64,000 nucleotides of DNA from Epiperipatus broadwayi (GCA_028023455.1 JAQFVV010000980.1:1-64000); one strand, 5' to 3'; shown: positions 1-13,379, counted from the first letter of the stretch. The notes: generated by a model not told the origin, from the letters alone. Numbers and translations are program-made.

Positions 1-3000
1 GAAATAGTCATTGTAGTAGTGTAGTAGTATATCAGTAATATCTGATATAATCCTCTTTAAAAAAAAAATGAAATAACGTGAAATTTTTAAATTTTTTTTA
101 TTTTGACTTAAAACTGTAATCAATAGTAAGTGTAGGTATAATTAAAAGATTTCTCAAATGTTTAGTATCTTGTTTTGGGGTATAATCAGTGATAGAATAG
201 GGGGTGGTTTGTTATATGCATAATCAGTGCAGTTTAGGTTGTTACTTACTTGTTTTATTTGCTCATAAAGCAGTATTCAGTTTTGTTAGAATGATTTTCT
301 AGTCCATTTGTTTTGTACATTTTAAATTTATAGCATAAACAGTGAAAAATATGTTTCACTCATCATCATTCACATTGTCATTTCAGTCAGTATAGTGTAA
401 TACCTATAGTATATTACACGAATATTCATGCATTATCCAACTTCATTTTTCATTCACATGTTTCATTAAGTCATTAAATATCCCACATCACATTCAAATA
501 TTTAATTATATCAATAATAGTATTAAAAAACTAACTTAATTACATTTTAAATAAATCAATAAATTATGGACAAGTGAATTATATAATGACAAATACTGTA
601 AAATATTTTATTTATTAAAACAATTGTCATCAATTTTATTCTACTGCTTTAAAACACATTTAATTATTAGTTCAATATTTTTTTTTTCATTTATTTAAAA
701 GACGAAATAATTTTTTTTTCATCTCTATTTTTTTTTACTGTCTAAAGTTTTTGCATAATTAAGTAAGTTTGCAAGTGGGAGGAGCAATTGACAATTTTTT
801 TCTGGTGATGTAATGTGACATTATCGTAAACAATTGGAAGAGAACAAGGAGATGTAATGATTATTAAAAAAGTTTATAAAAGGAATACTTATTACTTTTA
901 AGGGGTCAGTCAATTATTACTTCAGTCTACTATTATTACTTTTGAAGAGGTCAGTCAATTATAGAACTTTTACGAGGGCAGTTATAGCTAACCAAGCACA
1001 GCTATAACTAATTTATTTAGCAAAGTTTAATAGTGAAATTATTTTTCCTCTTCCAGAGTTCAAGTTAAAAATTTAATTATATTATTTTGTTTGCGAAATG
1101 TGCACTTAAAAACCACTAAAAGATACGTCAATTTTGCTCCAATTTTGCTCCAGCTTATCGTTTAAATTGTCCCAACGTTATGATAAAGTATACATAAGTG
1201 TTATATTCTATTATTCAAGATAAATTATTATTTAAAAAATGGGAATGCTTAATAGGATTGTAAAATTGTTTTATTTAAATTTAAAATTAACAGGGAAGGA
1301 TAAAAGAATATTTGTTTATTTTATAACAATTAAGTTTTTAAGCTTTAATTATACTATGAAGGGAACAATTGCCACGTGCTTCATTTATGTGTGTGAAAAA
1401 TGTGAACTGTCATTGAACATTCTCAGAACTTTAATGTACAAATTTCATGTCAAATATAAAAGAAAACTCAAAATTTAAAATATACACAAGGAATATGTAA
1501 TTTTATTGTCATATGTCTTAGAATAGTGGCATAATTATTTATATTTTTACCTTTGGAAAAGAAAAATATAAGATTAAATATGTCATTAAATGTACTTTAA
1601 TAATTATTTGTTCTTCTGGACTAGTAGGATGAATGAAATTATAAATGGATAAAGTTATGTGACATTGCTGTATTAATATTACCAATGAGTTTATCTAAAT
1701 AAATATTATTAATTGAATAACTACGTATATTTCTGAATGGCTTTATGATTGTGAAATCAAATGTTAAATATATCCTAGGAATAAAGTACAAACTTCTATT
1801 TTACTTGCGTTATGAAATATATTGTTTAATTAAGGAAATTCATTATTTACAACGTTAATAGCAATTCATTAGTTGATAACTAAAAACATTGAATATGCTC
1901 TTATGGATTCAACAAAGAAAAATAATATTGTGTTGTTTTCTCCTGCAGGAATTGTGCCATTCTGTGTTAATATTTGTCTTGTGCAGTATAATTATTTTCC
2001 TTATCTATTTGAAAACATGACAAGGAAAGTCATGTAAAAACTTTTATAAACTTTTCGTTTCATTTCGTTTGGAAAGAAAAAAGAAGAGAACTTTATTTTA
2101 TGTAATGGTATTTTAGATAGATAGTATTAGTTAAGGAATGTTTTATTATTTTAAATATGTTTATTATATGTATTATTATTATTATTATTATATTTTTCTC
2201 CAAGAACGTCTCAAATAGCATAATAGAAAAATACATTATGCTGGTAATTTTATTTTTATTATTGTTATTATTTTAATAAGATAAGTTTGGTCGTGTGTGT
2301 ATTAATAATCCATGCACATAATAAACGAATGGAAGAGTCCATTCAAAGGGGTGAATAATTATTTTTAAAAAATAATTATTATATTAAATCTTACCGAATA
2401 TATTTCTTTTATAAATTAGAAAACTATTATTTTCAAGAATTATTTCAGCTATAACATACAATTTTATTATTTATTTAGGTTCAATTTAACTACAGATTCT
2501 TGCCAATATTAATGTATTATATTATAAAAAAAAATTATTCGTCTTGCTTTGTCCATAGTAATTAGTATTTTATTCTCCAATTGTTCTTTGAACATTACCA
2601 GGTCCTAAATATTGTCAGATATGAGATATTTTATTCTTTATTAATTCTAGCAGTAATAATTAATATTTTAACAGTAATTCTTTGCTTACTGCGATTTTAA
2701 ATGGTCTGTATATCACATGCTTATACGTGTGTGTGTCTATTATTAAACTTATTTATAATTATATGTAATTGCCAGTGAAAATGATTTTAAATCAATCGGA
2801 TTCAGAAGGAAAAGAGGATCAATCATTTGAAGAATTAGAAAGTTGTTTAAGAGAGAATTATTATTTCTTTGTTATGACTGAATGAAAAGTATTTTGTGGC
2901 TATATGCTATAAAGTTTACAATGTTTATAATATTTTATGGGATTGAGTTAGCGTGTTTGTTAGTTGAATATTTAATATGGGTAGTTGCCCAGTGTATTGT

Positions 3001-3080
3001 AGTGTATAGGATTGAGTAATCCTTTATTTTCCATGTATTGGAGTATTTTGATAGGAGTGGATTGAATCCTCCTTTTATAT
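1..3080. other. AT-rich spacer, no gene recognised
   Basis: The stretch is strongly A+T rich with stop codons in all frames. A 79-codon open frame at 1239-1478 has no recognisable motif and the lysine/leucine/isoleucine bias expected of random AT-rich DNA. A short ATT run lies near 2173-2190. I see no RNA gene or transposon end that I can defend. Confidence 0.6.
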
Positions 3081-3090
3081 TTGATATACT

Positions 3091-3240
3091 GAATTAAATG
3101 TGTATGAAGCTAGAGATGTTATATTCCTAATTTTCATTTGGTGATGAGTTATTCCACCAATTATTGAATTAAAAGTGTATGAAGCTAGAGATGTTTTCTC
3201 CCTAATTTTCATGTGGTGATGAGTTATTCCACCAATTATT
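3091..3240. repeat. two-copy tandem duplication, 75-bp unit
   Basis: Two adjacent copies of a 75-bp unit begin with GAATTAAA at 3091 and 3166 and end with TTCCACCAATTATT. They differ at a few positions, so the duplication is not brand new. The unit lies in a slightly less AT-rich block (about 2940-3450) that ends in AATAAA followed by GATTGATTGAT near 3430-3445. That could be the 3' tail of a retroposon, but no coding or tRNA-like part is visible, so the block itself is unassigned. Confidence 0.75.
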
Positions 3241-3449
3241 TAGTCTTAAAGATAGACTTGGAAGTTATGGTTATATTACCTGTTTTGAATTATATAAATC
3301 TGTTATCCCATGTGTGTATTGGATGTTTTCCAGCTTATGCTATAGCCTAGTGTTTGATGGTTTATGATAAAAAAGAAGAATAAAAGGAAAGTATAGTGTC
3401 TTATAAAACAGCTGTATTATAGTTGATAAATAAAGATTGATTGATCTTC

Positions 3450-5260
3450 ACTTCCAACCGTATTATGATTATATTGAAATATCATAAGCAAACCGATTAG
3501 ATTGATTAACATTATTTATTTATTTTCTTTGACACACAGCATAATACAGATTCATGCACAGATTGTTAATTTTGATATAAAAAAATTCATTATTAATGTA
3601 GAACTTTACTTATCATGTTAAAACATTTTGTAGTAATCATTTAAGCTTCATCTCATTGATTTTTATCATTTAATCATAATTTGCATAAATAATTAAGCAA
3701 AGATAGGACATTAGTTAATGAATACAAAGATTTACTTTATTTTGGCAAAGCAGAACCTAATTATCCAATAGAATACTTTACTTCAAAACTACAAAGGAAA
3801 ATACATTTAATTAATAGAAGTATTTATTTTCTTTGGTAAGATAGTCTAATATTATTCTTAGTTTAAATCCCCTTATTTTAATTTTATTTAAGATATTTTA
3901 AAGTAACAATGCAAAATCTTAATTTGTTCAGTAATTAGAATATTAATCTATGTTGTTGTTATAAAAATTTTAGTAATAAATGAGTGATATTCAGCAAAAG
4001 GCTGAATAAAAGATACTTTAGTAATCAATTACTAAAAGTGTAAGGTCATATTTATTTTGTTTTTATTTTTGTATAAGTCTATCAGAAATCACTGATAGCT
4101 AAAGAGACATTTTTTTATAGTAAATAATAGGGACTTATTTAGTTCATTTAATGTTTCAAATAAATGTTTACCAATCTATCAAAATGTTCTGATGAAAATA
4201 TATAGTAGATGTAAAAGTTAATGAATCATGTTGTATTATATCTTCTTGTATAACCTGTACTCAATAATATTAAATCCCTTTGGAATTTGTGTTAATAACA
4301 ATAAAAGAAAAGTAGATGTTGATTTAACTATTTTCTATTTGATTAATAAATATTTTGTTATCTAAATTTGTATTTGGAGTTTCTTCTATAACATTCATTC
4401 GTGTTTCACACTTCCACACATGCTTATACATTTATTTTATTTAATGTAACATAATTGTATTTTATTTAATTATAATAAATCTCAAGATATGATGATGTTG
4501 ATTTCCTTGATTCAAACACTATATGAGATGCCAATTACCTACTGATCATTTTTAAAAGGGTTTTGTTATTTAATTTTTGTTTAGATGATGAATTGAAATC
4601 AAAATGTGCCCGATTTCTTTCATTATCTAACTGCAAGTATCTAATTAGGGTATTGTTTGGTTTATAATATTATTTTTATAGTGTTAAATAATAATTTGAG
4701 GTATAAAAATGTTAGATCAAGCCATACCATAAGTTAATTCCCTGAGATCTTCAATATATAATTTAGATTAGATAATAAATTCATTTAGCCAGATTAGAGT
4801 AGTGAGTAATTAAAATTTAGTAATGATAGGTTTAGTTTGAGTTTAGATCTAGTGAATTATACATTACAATTTCTAAAATATTATTTTTTATTTTATTTTA
4901 GTTATTAGTTTAATTGTATAATATGGTAGAGGTTGTTCAATGCATATGGATGATGGGAGGAGGTGAAGTAGAGAGTATTATTAGTTAATTTTAGCTGGTA
5001 GAATTTTACCAATTTAATTTTGTCTAGCATAGAACTTAATAGATGTTTATTCCTATTAGTAATAATATTTTCTCCCACATCTAATGTACATTGTACACCT
5101 CATACACCTCTGTATCCCTCAACTGAGTTAGTTTTAGGTGAAAGCTTTAATTAAGAGCCTCATGAATAGATTTAGGTAAAGTTAAATAAATATTTTATTC
5201 TATGATCCATAGAATTGGCACCCCGGGTAATTGTTAGTGTTGGTGATAGGTGTGAGGGGT
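3450..5260. other. AT-rich spacer, nothing recognised
   Basis: No open frame, repeat boundary or RNA-like structure stands out in this stretch. Confidence 0.5.
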
Positions 5261-5261
5261 T

Positions 5262-5263
<2 letters not shown>

Positions 5264-5295
<32 letters not shown>

Positions 5296-5301
5296 CCTCA
5301 T

Positions 5302-5332
<31 letters not shown>
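5264..5332. repeat. (TA)n dinucleotide tracts
   Basis: Two TA runs are separated by a short non-repeat spacer around 5293-5305. They abut the 3' side of the minus-strand PLE fragment that follows. The TA run supplies the tyrosine-isoleucine tail of that open frame, which is therefore not protein-coding there. Confidence 0.9.
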
Positions 5333-5334
<2 letters not shown>

Positions 5335-5338
<4 letters not shown>

Positions 5339-5603
5339 TGTTGTAATTAATGTAATTGGGTTGATATATCTTCCTTCTAATAGGTTTTTTAATATAGTTT
5401 AAAGGTTTTATATTTTTTACACAATCTATTTTATGTCTGTATTTTAAATAATGAATATATAAGGCAGATTTATCATTTTGTCTATTAATTACATCATTAG
5501 GTTCTTTTTCTCTTTCATCTAATTGCTCCCCAGTATGTCCATAGTAAATCATAGTGCAATTTCCACAAGTAATTTTATATACAATTCCTTTTTTATATTT
5601 CAT
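5335..5603 (-). pseudogene. Penelope-like element fragment, GIY-YIG endonuclease domain
   Basis: The minus-strand frame opens with GIVYKITCGNC and continues MIYYGHTGEQLDER. This is the N-terminal half of a GIY-YIG nuclease as found C-terminal to the reverse transcriptase in Penelope-like elements: the GIV-Y motif, a C-x2-C pair, the Y-x-G motif and a helix with a conserved arginine. A fragment at 33.1-33.4 kb aligns with it in the same order, including an N-R-x-D-x-K-S stretch. The PLE nuclease nicks target DNA to start target-primed reverse transcription. Here no reverse transcriptase lies upstream (higher coordinates), the usual EH motif reads EP, and the frame runs out into a TA repeat. 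I read it as a dead 3' fragment. Confidence 0.75.
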
Positions 5604-5639
5604 CTCTTATTTTATAATTGCCTATTATATATATGTAGT

Positions 5640-8550
5640 AAAAGTGAAAACCTGCTTACATGAGTACAAGCTGCAATTGTTTAATATAACATAAAATGTG
5701 AAAATGAAAATATGTATTAGTTTATACCTACATGCACATATATATGCATTATTGCATATTTCTTACAGACTGATAAACGTATAATACAGGAATCTCTTGT
5801 TATAATTTTAAATGAATTTATATTAAATTAATATACAAATCATTGTCTAAAAAATATAATAAATGTACAACATTTTATTACATAAATCAAACATAAATAA
5901 TTAAAGTATTAATGATTCAACAAGCAAAAAGAAAGTCTAACTATTGTTTGATTAAAATATAGTTAACATGACCCAGAATCTTATATTTTAAGAACTTTCA
6001 AAAATTAAAAAATAAATAAGCCCAGATATTTTTTTTTTTGCTCAGGTCATCATAACATACTCTAAGCTTGCAAGCCAGAAATCAATCTAGGAATGGAATT
6101 AAATTTCACTACAAACTAGTAGACACTAGCTATTCAAATTTATGATAGATGTTATCTTAAAATTAAAAATATATATTTGTCTGTATTTACTTTTACTATA
6201 ATTATTGAAGAACTGAAGACATCAAAATGTATAAATACTGAACTGAAGTAATAGTTAAGGATTAAATTTTAAATTAAAAAAAATTATTGTAAATAAAACA
6301 TTTAAAAAGATCTAATCAATATTTTATTAATTTTGATTTTGAAATTAAAACAAGCATATTTTTATGTTATGATAAATATACTGGTAATTATGAAATTCCA
6401 TTGTCTATTTTGATTAGATTTTTTTTTTTTTTTTTTTTTTCAAAATTAAAGCTTGTATAACATTTTTTGATAAAAATCATACAAAGTTGTTTTTGAAAGA
6501 ATTAAAGTAAAGAAAGGAATCATTAATTTTTTTCAATCAAGATAAAGAAAACTTGCTTTTAGTTACTGTGGGGGTTATTCCACCCTAATCTTTTGGGAAA
6601 AAGATTAGGAGAGTTTTAGAATTTTATAAATTATGACAGCGTGATGACTATAAAGTTATAACTGAAGGCAAGAGGTAGTGCATCCAGTCACTGCTAGTTG
6701 CTAGAGTTTGGATTCACAAGGAAGCAAGGTCCAGATTTTATATGGTTCATAGCCCATGTGTATATGTATATTAGATGGCATAAAGACTGAAGGAATCTCA
6801 TTGCAGGTCAAAAGTTACCAGATTATATCTCTGCTGAAGATGAGAATAAGCCAGTCTATGGTTTTAGAAGGAACCAGCTTACCAAGAGATTACCATGCTA
6901 TATACTTATCAATATACAAAGAAGCTCAGACAATGGTGCTGCATAATGTATATAAAGTAATTACAGATATCAGTGATTTTAAAGGTAAATAATTTTTGAC
7001 TAAATTATTCATCTAAAACTAAAATAATGAAAGAAAATAATAAATGACTATTTCCAATTTTATTTATTAAAAGTGAAACTCTTTAGTGGAAATGAGTTAA
7101 AATTTCTATTTTAAAAGTAAAACAAATAAATAATTTTACTTGAATTATAAGTCTAAAAACAAAGGATTGACTTATAAATGATTTTTAATTTAAAATTTAA
7201 AAAAATATATAAACTCCAAAAATTGTTCTAGATTGAAAAACAAAAGAACTTGCTGTAATATTTTTAAAGATGTTTATAATTACTCAAGAGTAACCTAAAA
7301 AAAGAAAATTTTTTATGGACTGTTTAAAAAGTAATATTTTTTACAGAAAATTTTTACTTACCATAAAAAATAAGTGGTTAATTAATAGTTTTAGTTCAGA
7401 TTATTTATATTTTATATACATATGTGTACACTTATGTATTATTAAAAAAATGAATTGAATTTTATAGTTTATCGCAATTCTGATATGTAAATTTAGTTTA
7501 TACAGCAGATCTGTGCTTATGTAGATGGGTGTCATGCACATACATATATGTTAAATCAGTCACTAAGTATGTACTATAAAAATGAGTTTTATTTATAAGT
7601 TTATGACAATTCAGATATGTTCATAAATTATTATACCACATGTCTATGTGCTTATATTTAGATGTGTTTTATGTAAACCTATTATCAGGTATTTGTAAAT
7701 CACAATGTGATAGCTTACTATATTGATAAAAATCAGAATGCTCAATTTATATGTATGGCATACCTATTAGACCTTAATTTCATTTTATTGTTTCTAATTA
7801 ATAAATTTACATTTCATTGTTACAATTATTCCAATGAATTTATTTAATCTGAAAATAATTTCAAAATATTATATGTTGTCTTATATCTCTTGATCACAGT
7901 AACAATTATGGAGCTTTTGCTTTCTGAGCTAGATTCATGCATGATGGTCTGTTATATAAAAGGGGTTTATGTTTAATGTTGTGGACATTCATATGATGAT
8001 GATGATGTTGTATGGTGCAAAGAGGGTATCCTTTAAAGTCTGTGCACTACATTTCATTTTATTTATTACTTCTTTAGAAATGTAGCTTATAATTCTAACC
8101 AGTACATTAATGGTAAGCAAGAGCATTGCCTGATGATCAGCATGTTTTAGTATCCCAGCATTATTATTTAATTGTTATATCCTTATCTATTAGCATTTAA
8201 GTATATGCATCCAAATTATAGTTTAAATAATCTGCCCCAAGTTGGCAAGGGCTAAATAATTAGCCTGGTGTATAATATATCCACTTCACATCCAGTCACA
8301 AGATTGAATGTTTGATTAAGTTTTATTGTTGATTATTTATGATGATCATTATTGCTTTTTGTAATGCTGGTGAACTTATAATGTTTTTGCTGATCTCTCA
8401 GGCTCATGCTCCTCATGCTCATTCCTTTCAATATATCATTTGTATGTTTAAATTTGAGTCTTTGATTTGGAGTTGATGATGATGATTTTCCATCATCCTG
8501 GGTTCACCTCAAATTTTTTATATCATTACAATATATCATATAATGATATG
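5640..8550. other. spacer; one slightly GC-richer block at 6.55-7.0 kb
   Basis: Mostly AT-rich spacer, with a T-run at 6420-6440. Positions 6550-6990 are less AT-rich and hold a 78-codon open frame (6756-6992). It has no recognisable domain and ends close to a GTAAAT that could imitate a splice donor. I cannot support an exon call. The rest shows no gene. Confidence 0.5.
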
Positions 8551-8554
8551 TGTA

Positions 8555-8555
<1 letters not shown>

Positions 8556-8640
<85 letters not shown>
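8556..8640. repeat. (ATT)n microsatellite, about 28 units
   Basis: Uninterrupted TTA/ATT tract. The poly-leucine, poly-isoleucine and poly-asparagine open frames that cross it on both strands are artefacts of the repeat. Confidence 0.97.
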
Positions 8641-8641
<1 letters not shown>

Positions 8642-8824
8642 ATGTAAATATATCAAATTTAAGTGTAAAATTGAGGCATAGATTAAGATGGGTCCATCTT
8701 TTTCTAATAGTTCTGGCTTGTGTTTTAGAATTGAGAATCCCATGTGATGTCATTATTCCATCTGATTGGCTGTCACATAAGCATGTTTAAAGCATATTGG
8801 TTTGAAGGTGTTTAGCTTTCATGT

Positions 8825-8979
<155 letters not shown>

Positions 8980-9339
8980 GATAGGGATAAAAAATATTTG
9001 GCCTACAATAGAAAGATAGCTAGGTTCAATCCTAAATAAAACTACAATTTCAATACATTTTAAATAATGATATGTATATGAACTTATTTTTATTTTCTGT
9101 AACTAATAACAGTCATAACAATCAAATAGTTATTTGCTGAGAAGTCATGTGATATTAAAACACTAGAAGTTACAGACTGGGATTTTATAAAGAAACATTT
9201 ATCTTTAGAATTTGTCTCTCTGTCAGTGCACTAAACTAGATTTTCTGTAACATATTTAATTTATACAAGAAAATATAGCAAATTCATAAAGTCATCAAAT
9301 CTTCTGCTATATCACAAAGTAGAATAGTATTCCATGAAA

Positions 9340-9545
9340 TGGTATCTCAATAAATATAATTTGATAGCTTTATTGCCATTAGTAGAATGGCAGACTCTGG
9401 AAATCAAATTCCATGAATCTAACTCATTACTTCCAGTGACCAAACTTATGAACTCCCAAGGAATAAACCATTTGATTATTAATATTATTAAATTTTCTTT
9501 TCTCCTTACTTCCAAAATCTCAGGCTTTACTAATTATTACTTTTA
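9340..9545 (+). mobile_element. SINE-like repeat, copy 1 (family with the 14.5-kb copy)
   Basis: A block beginning AGTAGAATGGCAGACTC resembles a tRNA A box and continues through ATGAATCTAACTC, a plausible B box. It ends with TATGAACTCCCAAGGAATAA and ACCATTTGATTATT. The last part matches the tail of the block at 14505-14645 with only scattered differences. Two copies of a tRNA-like head joined to the same tail indicate a tRNA-derived SINE family. Open frames on both strands here are incidental. Confidence 0.55.
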
Positions 9546-10439
9546 AAAAGGAATTAATATTTTATGAACAAAAAAAAATCTTTTATCAGATTTAAAAGCA
9601 AAAATTTAAATATGTTAATTAATTGATTTTTTTTTAATTATTTATTCTTATTAAATATTTTATTTGGAACAATAATATTTTCCTTTATAGAAATCAATGA
9701 AAGCAATCCTTTTTTTTATCCATAGTACTTTATCATTTTAGCATAAAAAAAAACTCACTATGATTCTTCATAAATATCCTGGAGCATTATTAAATACGAT
9801 TATATTTCTATTTGTCTTTCTCCATAGCAGAAAAAAATATATATTTTTTCCATTTTAATCATTTTTAACCATTATCAATTTACCATAAAATATCTGAGCT
9901 GATTTAAGTACTTCTAATCTATAAATTCATTTCTCTATGTTGTTCTAAAAATTTTCTTAATATCCACTTACTTACATATGGTTTTTTAACATCTCTTAAG
10001 AATTTCATTTGGGCAATCTCATCATTTCCTCCAGTAACATGCCAATTGTAACTTCATTTTATCGTTTCAATTCTCTTTTGATGTCATTAGTACCTATTTT
10101 CTCTCTCACCTATGTGCTTTATTTTTTATTTCTCCCTATTAATCCCAATAATATATTTATTCATATTTCAACATATTGTCAGTAGTCACACTGTAGTGTT
10201 TCTAACTAAGTATCCAGATGTCAAATTTGCAAATAAATATTGTTAGAATACATCAAAGACTTTCTATTCAGACCTTATTCCTTTTAATATTTATTTTTTT
10301 CAACCAAAAGTCATTCCGTTCATTTAATTATATGGTTAATTTTATTAAGCTTTCTTTTAAATTTAATTAATATTTGCGTAACAACATTAATGAAAAATTT
10401 AAAATAATTAAAGTAATCTTTGTTTTATATTAGTTTTAT

Positions 10440-11165
10440 TTTTTTCTCCATTTAATCCACAAAATATTTGTCTAAGACTGCAGTAAAAAGAAGAAATTAA
10501 TTTGACATTCATTCCCTTACCAATCACGTAATCTAATCTCTGCCATTGCATTTGGCAAATATTTTCCAGAATTTAACAATATCATGATGTTCCAAATCTT
10601 TAATTACAATAGAACTGCTTATAAGGACAAATACTTTATTTGTAATCTTTAAATCTAATGCAAAATAGAAACTCCTACTCTTTATTCATTTCCATAACTT
10701 TTTTAATACTTGAATAGGGTCTGATGCTTTTTAAACACTTTTAAATTCAGTCGGAGGAGAGGGGATGAGAAACAAGTTTTCTGTATGTGATTTGAAATGC
10801 TCCAAGTGAATGTATGTAATTGAAAACATTATAATATCTATTATTAGAATTACTTTCTCCCAATTATCTATTATATTTTATCATTTAGATATTTAGAGTA
10901 CAATTTTGCTGACAATTTTTCTATTTCTTCACCTGTTTTTTCTAAAATATCTATGAAAAACTCATAAATCCCTGGAGTTTTTCTGTTTACTTTTTTATTT
11001 AAAATATATATATAGCATTTCAACTGATAGCAGTGTTGTTATGCTAGCTACTTTGTTTTTGTTTTTTTTTTATTTTCATTACTGAATTGTTTCCTACATA
11101 AATTTTTCATATATCTTTATAATGTCTGTTTATTTGTAATCTTTTTTTATTGCTAAAGTAACGCC
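10440..11165 (-). pseudogene. degenerate LINE reverse transcriptase, probably L1/Tx1 type
   Basis: On the minus strand, codons near 10925-10985 read NRKTPGIYEFFIDILEK and continue with EEIEKLSAKLYSKYL. This resembles the start of an L1/Tx1-type reverse transcriptase, where an NNKTPGPDG-like motif is followed by an EFYK-like helix. Further downstream (about 10640-10700) a frame reads FYFALDLK, compatible with the FALD motif of the palm. Many stops and frameshifts are present, and no YADD motif was located, so the call rests on two short matches. A SINE is inserted at its 5' side at 11.17 kb. Confidence 0.35.
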
Positions 11166-11180
11166 AATATCAAGATTGTT

Positions 11181-11276
11181 GTCTTGGTTGTTAGGAGAGG
11201 TATCGCAGCGCCATGAAGAAGTAGTTGGTTGCAGACGGGTGTGGGTTGGTCCGGCAGATGTATGACATATGAAAAA
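11181..11276 (+). mobile_element. tRNA-derived SINE, family 1, with 15-bp target duplication
   Basis: The copy contains GTTAGGAGAGGTATCGC (A-box region), a TAGTTGGTTGCAGACGG spacer and a degenerate B box GGGTTGGTCC. It ends GATGTATGACATATG, the shared 3' signature of this family. Identical 15-bp direct repeats, AATATCAAGATTGTT, flank it at 11166-11180 and 11277-11291, showing insertion by target-primed reverse transcription. The A and B boxes would form the internal RNA polymerase III promoter. Indels against the other copies, including a damaged B box, suggest an older insertion. Confidence 0.85.
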
Positions 11277-11799
11277 AATATCAAGATTGTTAAATCTTTG
11301 AAATTTCTGTCACTTCATTTACCATTTCAAAGTTAATTTCTTATGATATTGTTAAATTTATCCCTTCCCCGATTTATAAATTTTCACAGATTCAGTTTTT
11401 TAAATGAGTCACTTTTAATTACTGTCTCTCTTAAAAAATTTTTTTATTGCTTTGGGGTTTTTTTTTTATTATTAAAACATACTTTTGCATCTCACTAATA
11501 GATGTTCACTTCCTGTGATGAATTTATTAAGCATATTTAGTCTTCCTTTAGAGGTTTTCAGCATACTATCAAAAAAAAGTTTGCATTCATTTTTTGTTTT
11601 GTTTTTTTTTTTTTTTTAAATTATTAACACAAGATTTTTTATAAATTAATTTTTAATTTAATTTTTGGTAATTTTGGCCTCTCTAAACGTATTTTTAACA
11701 TTTTTTAAATTAATCAATTTATTGATTTGTTTCCAATAAATACTGTAATGTACTTTAATGAGAGTCTAGTTTGACTGAAAAAATTCTTAAATATTTTTA

Positions 11800-13370
11800 T
11801 TATTATTTTTGATTTAGAAAATAATTGTTGTGTGTCATCTTCCTTAGTGCAGTCTGGGTTTAAACCAGGAAGAAGATCTTTATAACAACAATTCACACTG
11901 AAGAAAGATTTAAAATAAATTAAAAACTATGGCTACTTTTATTGATTTAATCTCGGCTTATAATTATTTTTGGAACAATCAATTTTTTCTAAATTTTTCT
12001 AAAATCGTTAAATGCAGGATTTGGCAAAATGTTCTCTAATAGAAAAATTCAAGTAGTACTAAAAATAATCACAGTAGATACAAAATCTTGCAGAACAATC
12101 TACAATATGATAATATTTTTTCATTTTTTTATTTAAAACATTCAACGGTAAAATCTTTCAAATATTAGAATGCAGGAAATTCATCTATGCTAGGGGTGGG
12201 CAAATAGTGGCTCATGAGCCACATGTGGCCCACTAAGAGTTTTTTGTGATTCATCAAGAGAGTCAGAAAAATCCACCTTAAACCAAGATTTCCTTCCTGT
12301 GCATGACTGAAGATTTTTCTTGCATTTTCCACTAGGATGGCCATGTCAATATGCATGCACAGTGTAGATACAGGTTAATTTCAATTTTGTCTTTGCAACA
12401 GTAAATATATAAATTTACAACTTTAGTGAAACCATGAATCCTCCGAAAAAACATAAAATCAGTGATGAATGTTGTGTGTTTAATAAAGAATGGACAAGCA
12501 AATATTTCTTTGGTAATACAGGGAATAAAGTAGCATGTTTATTGTGTCATGAAAAAAGGTGTGGCCCTCCACTAACTTGCACTTCCACAAAGTGGTCACA
12601 GACATGGCCCTCCACTAACCTCCATTTCCACAAAGTGGTCCCTGAGCCAAAACAATTTCCCACACCTGATCTATGCTAATAATATTGTTTTTTACTTCTA
12701 AAAAAAAGGTATTTTCTCTGAAATAGAAAAGTTGCTCAATAAGGATCTAAAAATATATGAAATATTTTGCAAAAATTAGGGTTTTATTCCTAATCCAACA
12801 AAAAAAAAATATTCTCAACTTTTTATCTAAATAACAGGAAACATTTTTTAAATTGGATATAATTTTTGTAATTATAGACTGAAGCATAATTCTATCTTAT
12901 GCTATTTAGAAGTACTAGAATATTTTATTGATGAATACTGTTGATCTTGTCTAGAGAAAAAGTGAATATGCAATTAAATATTATTATGAGAAGTATTACT
13001 AGTCATTTAAGTCTGTTTCTTTGCAGTGCTTCTACTATTGAACAAAGTCTTCCATTAGATATCAGAAGAATTGCCACACAAAAAGTGTTAAGAGGTTTTT
13101 AAGTTAATTGAATTTTCCAATAACTCAAAATATACTTTCACCACTTAAGATCTATTCCAAATTGAGGTACCTTTTTTGTATGTTTAACCAAAAATTTACA
13201 TACAAAGAATTTTGCCATAAAAAAATGAATTTCTTATGAGATTCAGACAATTTTTTTCCCAAATACAACAATGATATCACTAGATTTAAACTTCTTAGAC
13301 ATTACTAGAGTTTCATTAACAAATGCAAGACAATTAGTAAGCATTGCACCCATCTGTTTCACAAATGGGT
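11800..13370 (+). pseudogene. Jockey-like LINE reverse transcriptase, interrupted by a hAT insertion
   Basis: Plus-strand frames show the reverse transcriptase motifs in order. QSGFKPGRRSL (about 11850) matches the QAGFRPGRS motif. ATFIDLISAYNYFW (about 11934) matches the FVDLTAAYDTVW palm motif. KFIYANNIVFYF, spanning the hAT insertion point, corresponds to KFAYADD with both aspartates changed to asparagine. Downstream, FIPNPTK, HNSILCYLEVLEYF and MQLNIIMRSITSHLS (with frame changes) match the thumb region typical of the Jockey-like group. At least several stops and shifts, and loss of the catalytic aspartates, make it inactive. The 5' part, including the endonuclease, is missing. Confidence 0.75.
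12191..12668 (+). mobile_element. non-autonomous hAT element with BED-finger fragment
   Basis: The element is bounded by an exact 8-bp duplication ATCTATGC (12183-12190 and 12669-12676), the size made by hAT transposases. The left end TAGGGGTGGGCAAATAG and the inverted right end CAGGTGTGGGAAATTG are imperfect terminal inverted repeats of the common CAGGGGTGGG hAT type. Length is 478 bp. Inside, a frame from 12434 starts MNPPKKHKISDECC, continues FNKEWTSKYFF and has a C-x2-C pair (CLLCHEK). This is the start of a BED-type finger as in GTF2IRD2/FAM200-like hAT transposases. The catalytic part is deleted and replaced by a short tandem duplication near 12566-12640. It is therefore an internal-deletion derivative. 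Confidence 0.85.
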
Positions 13371-13379
13371 TTTAACAAC

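Noticed and set aside
6756-6992. Host exon with a splice donor after GATTTTAAAG
   Set aside because: A single short frame with no domain, no matching acceptor or neighbouring exon. GTAAAT is common in AT-rich DNA.
8128-8150. CTGATGA strings at 8131, 48056 and about 63651 (minus) as hammerheads
   Set aside because: No helix II hairpin leads to a correctly placed GAAA, and no stem I partner exists.
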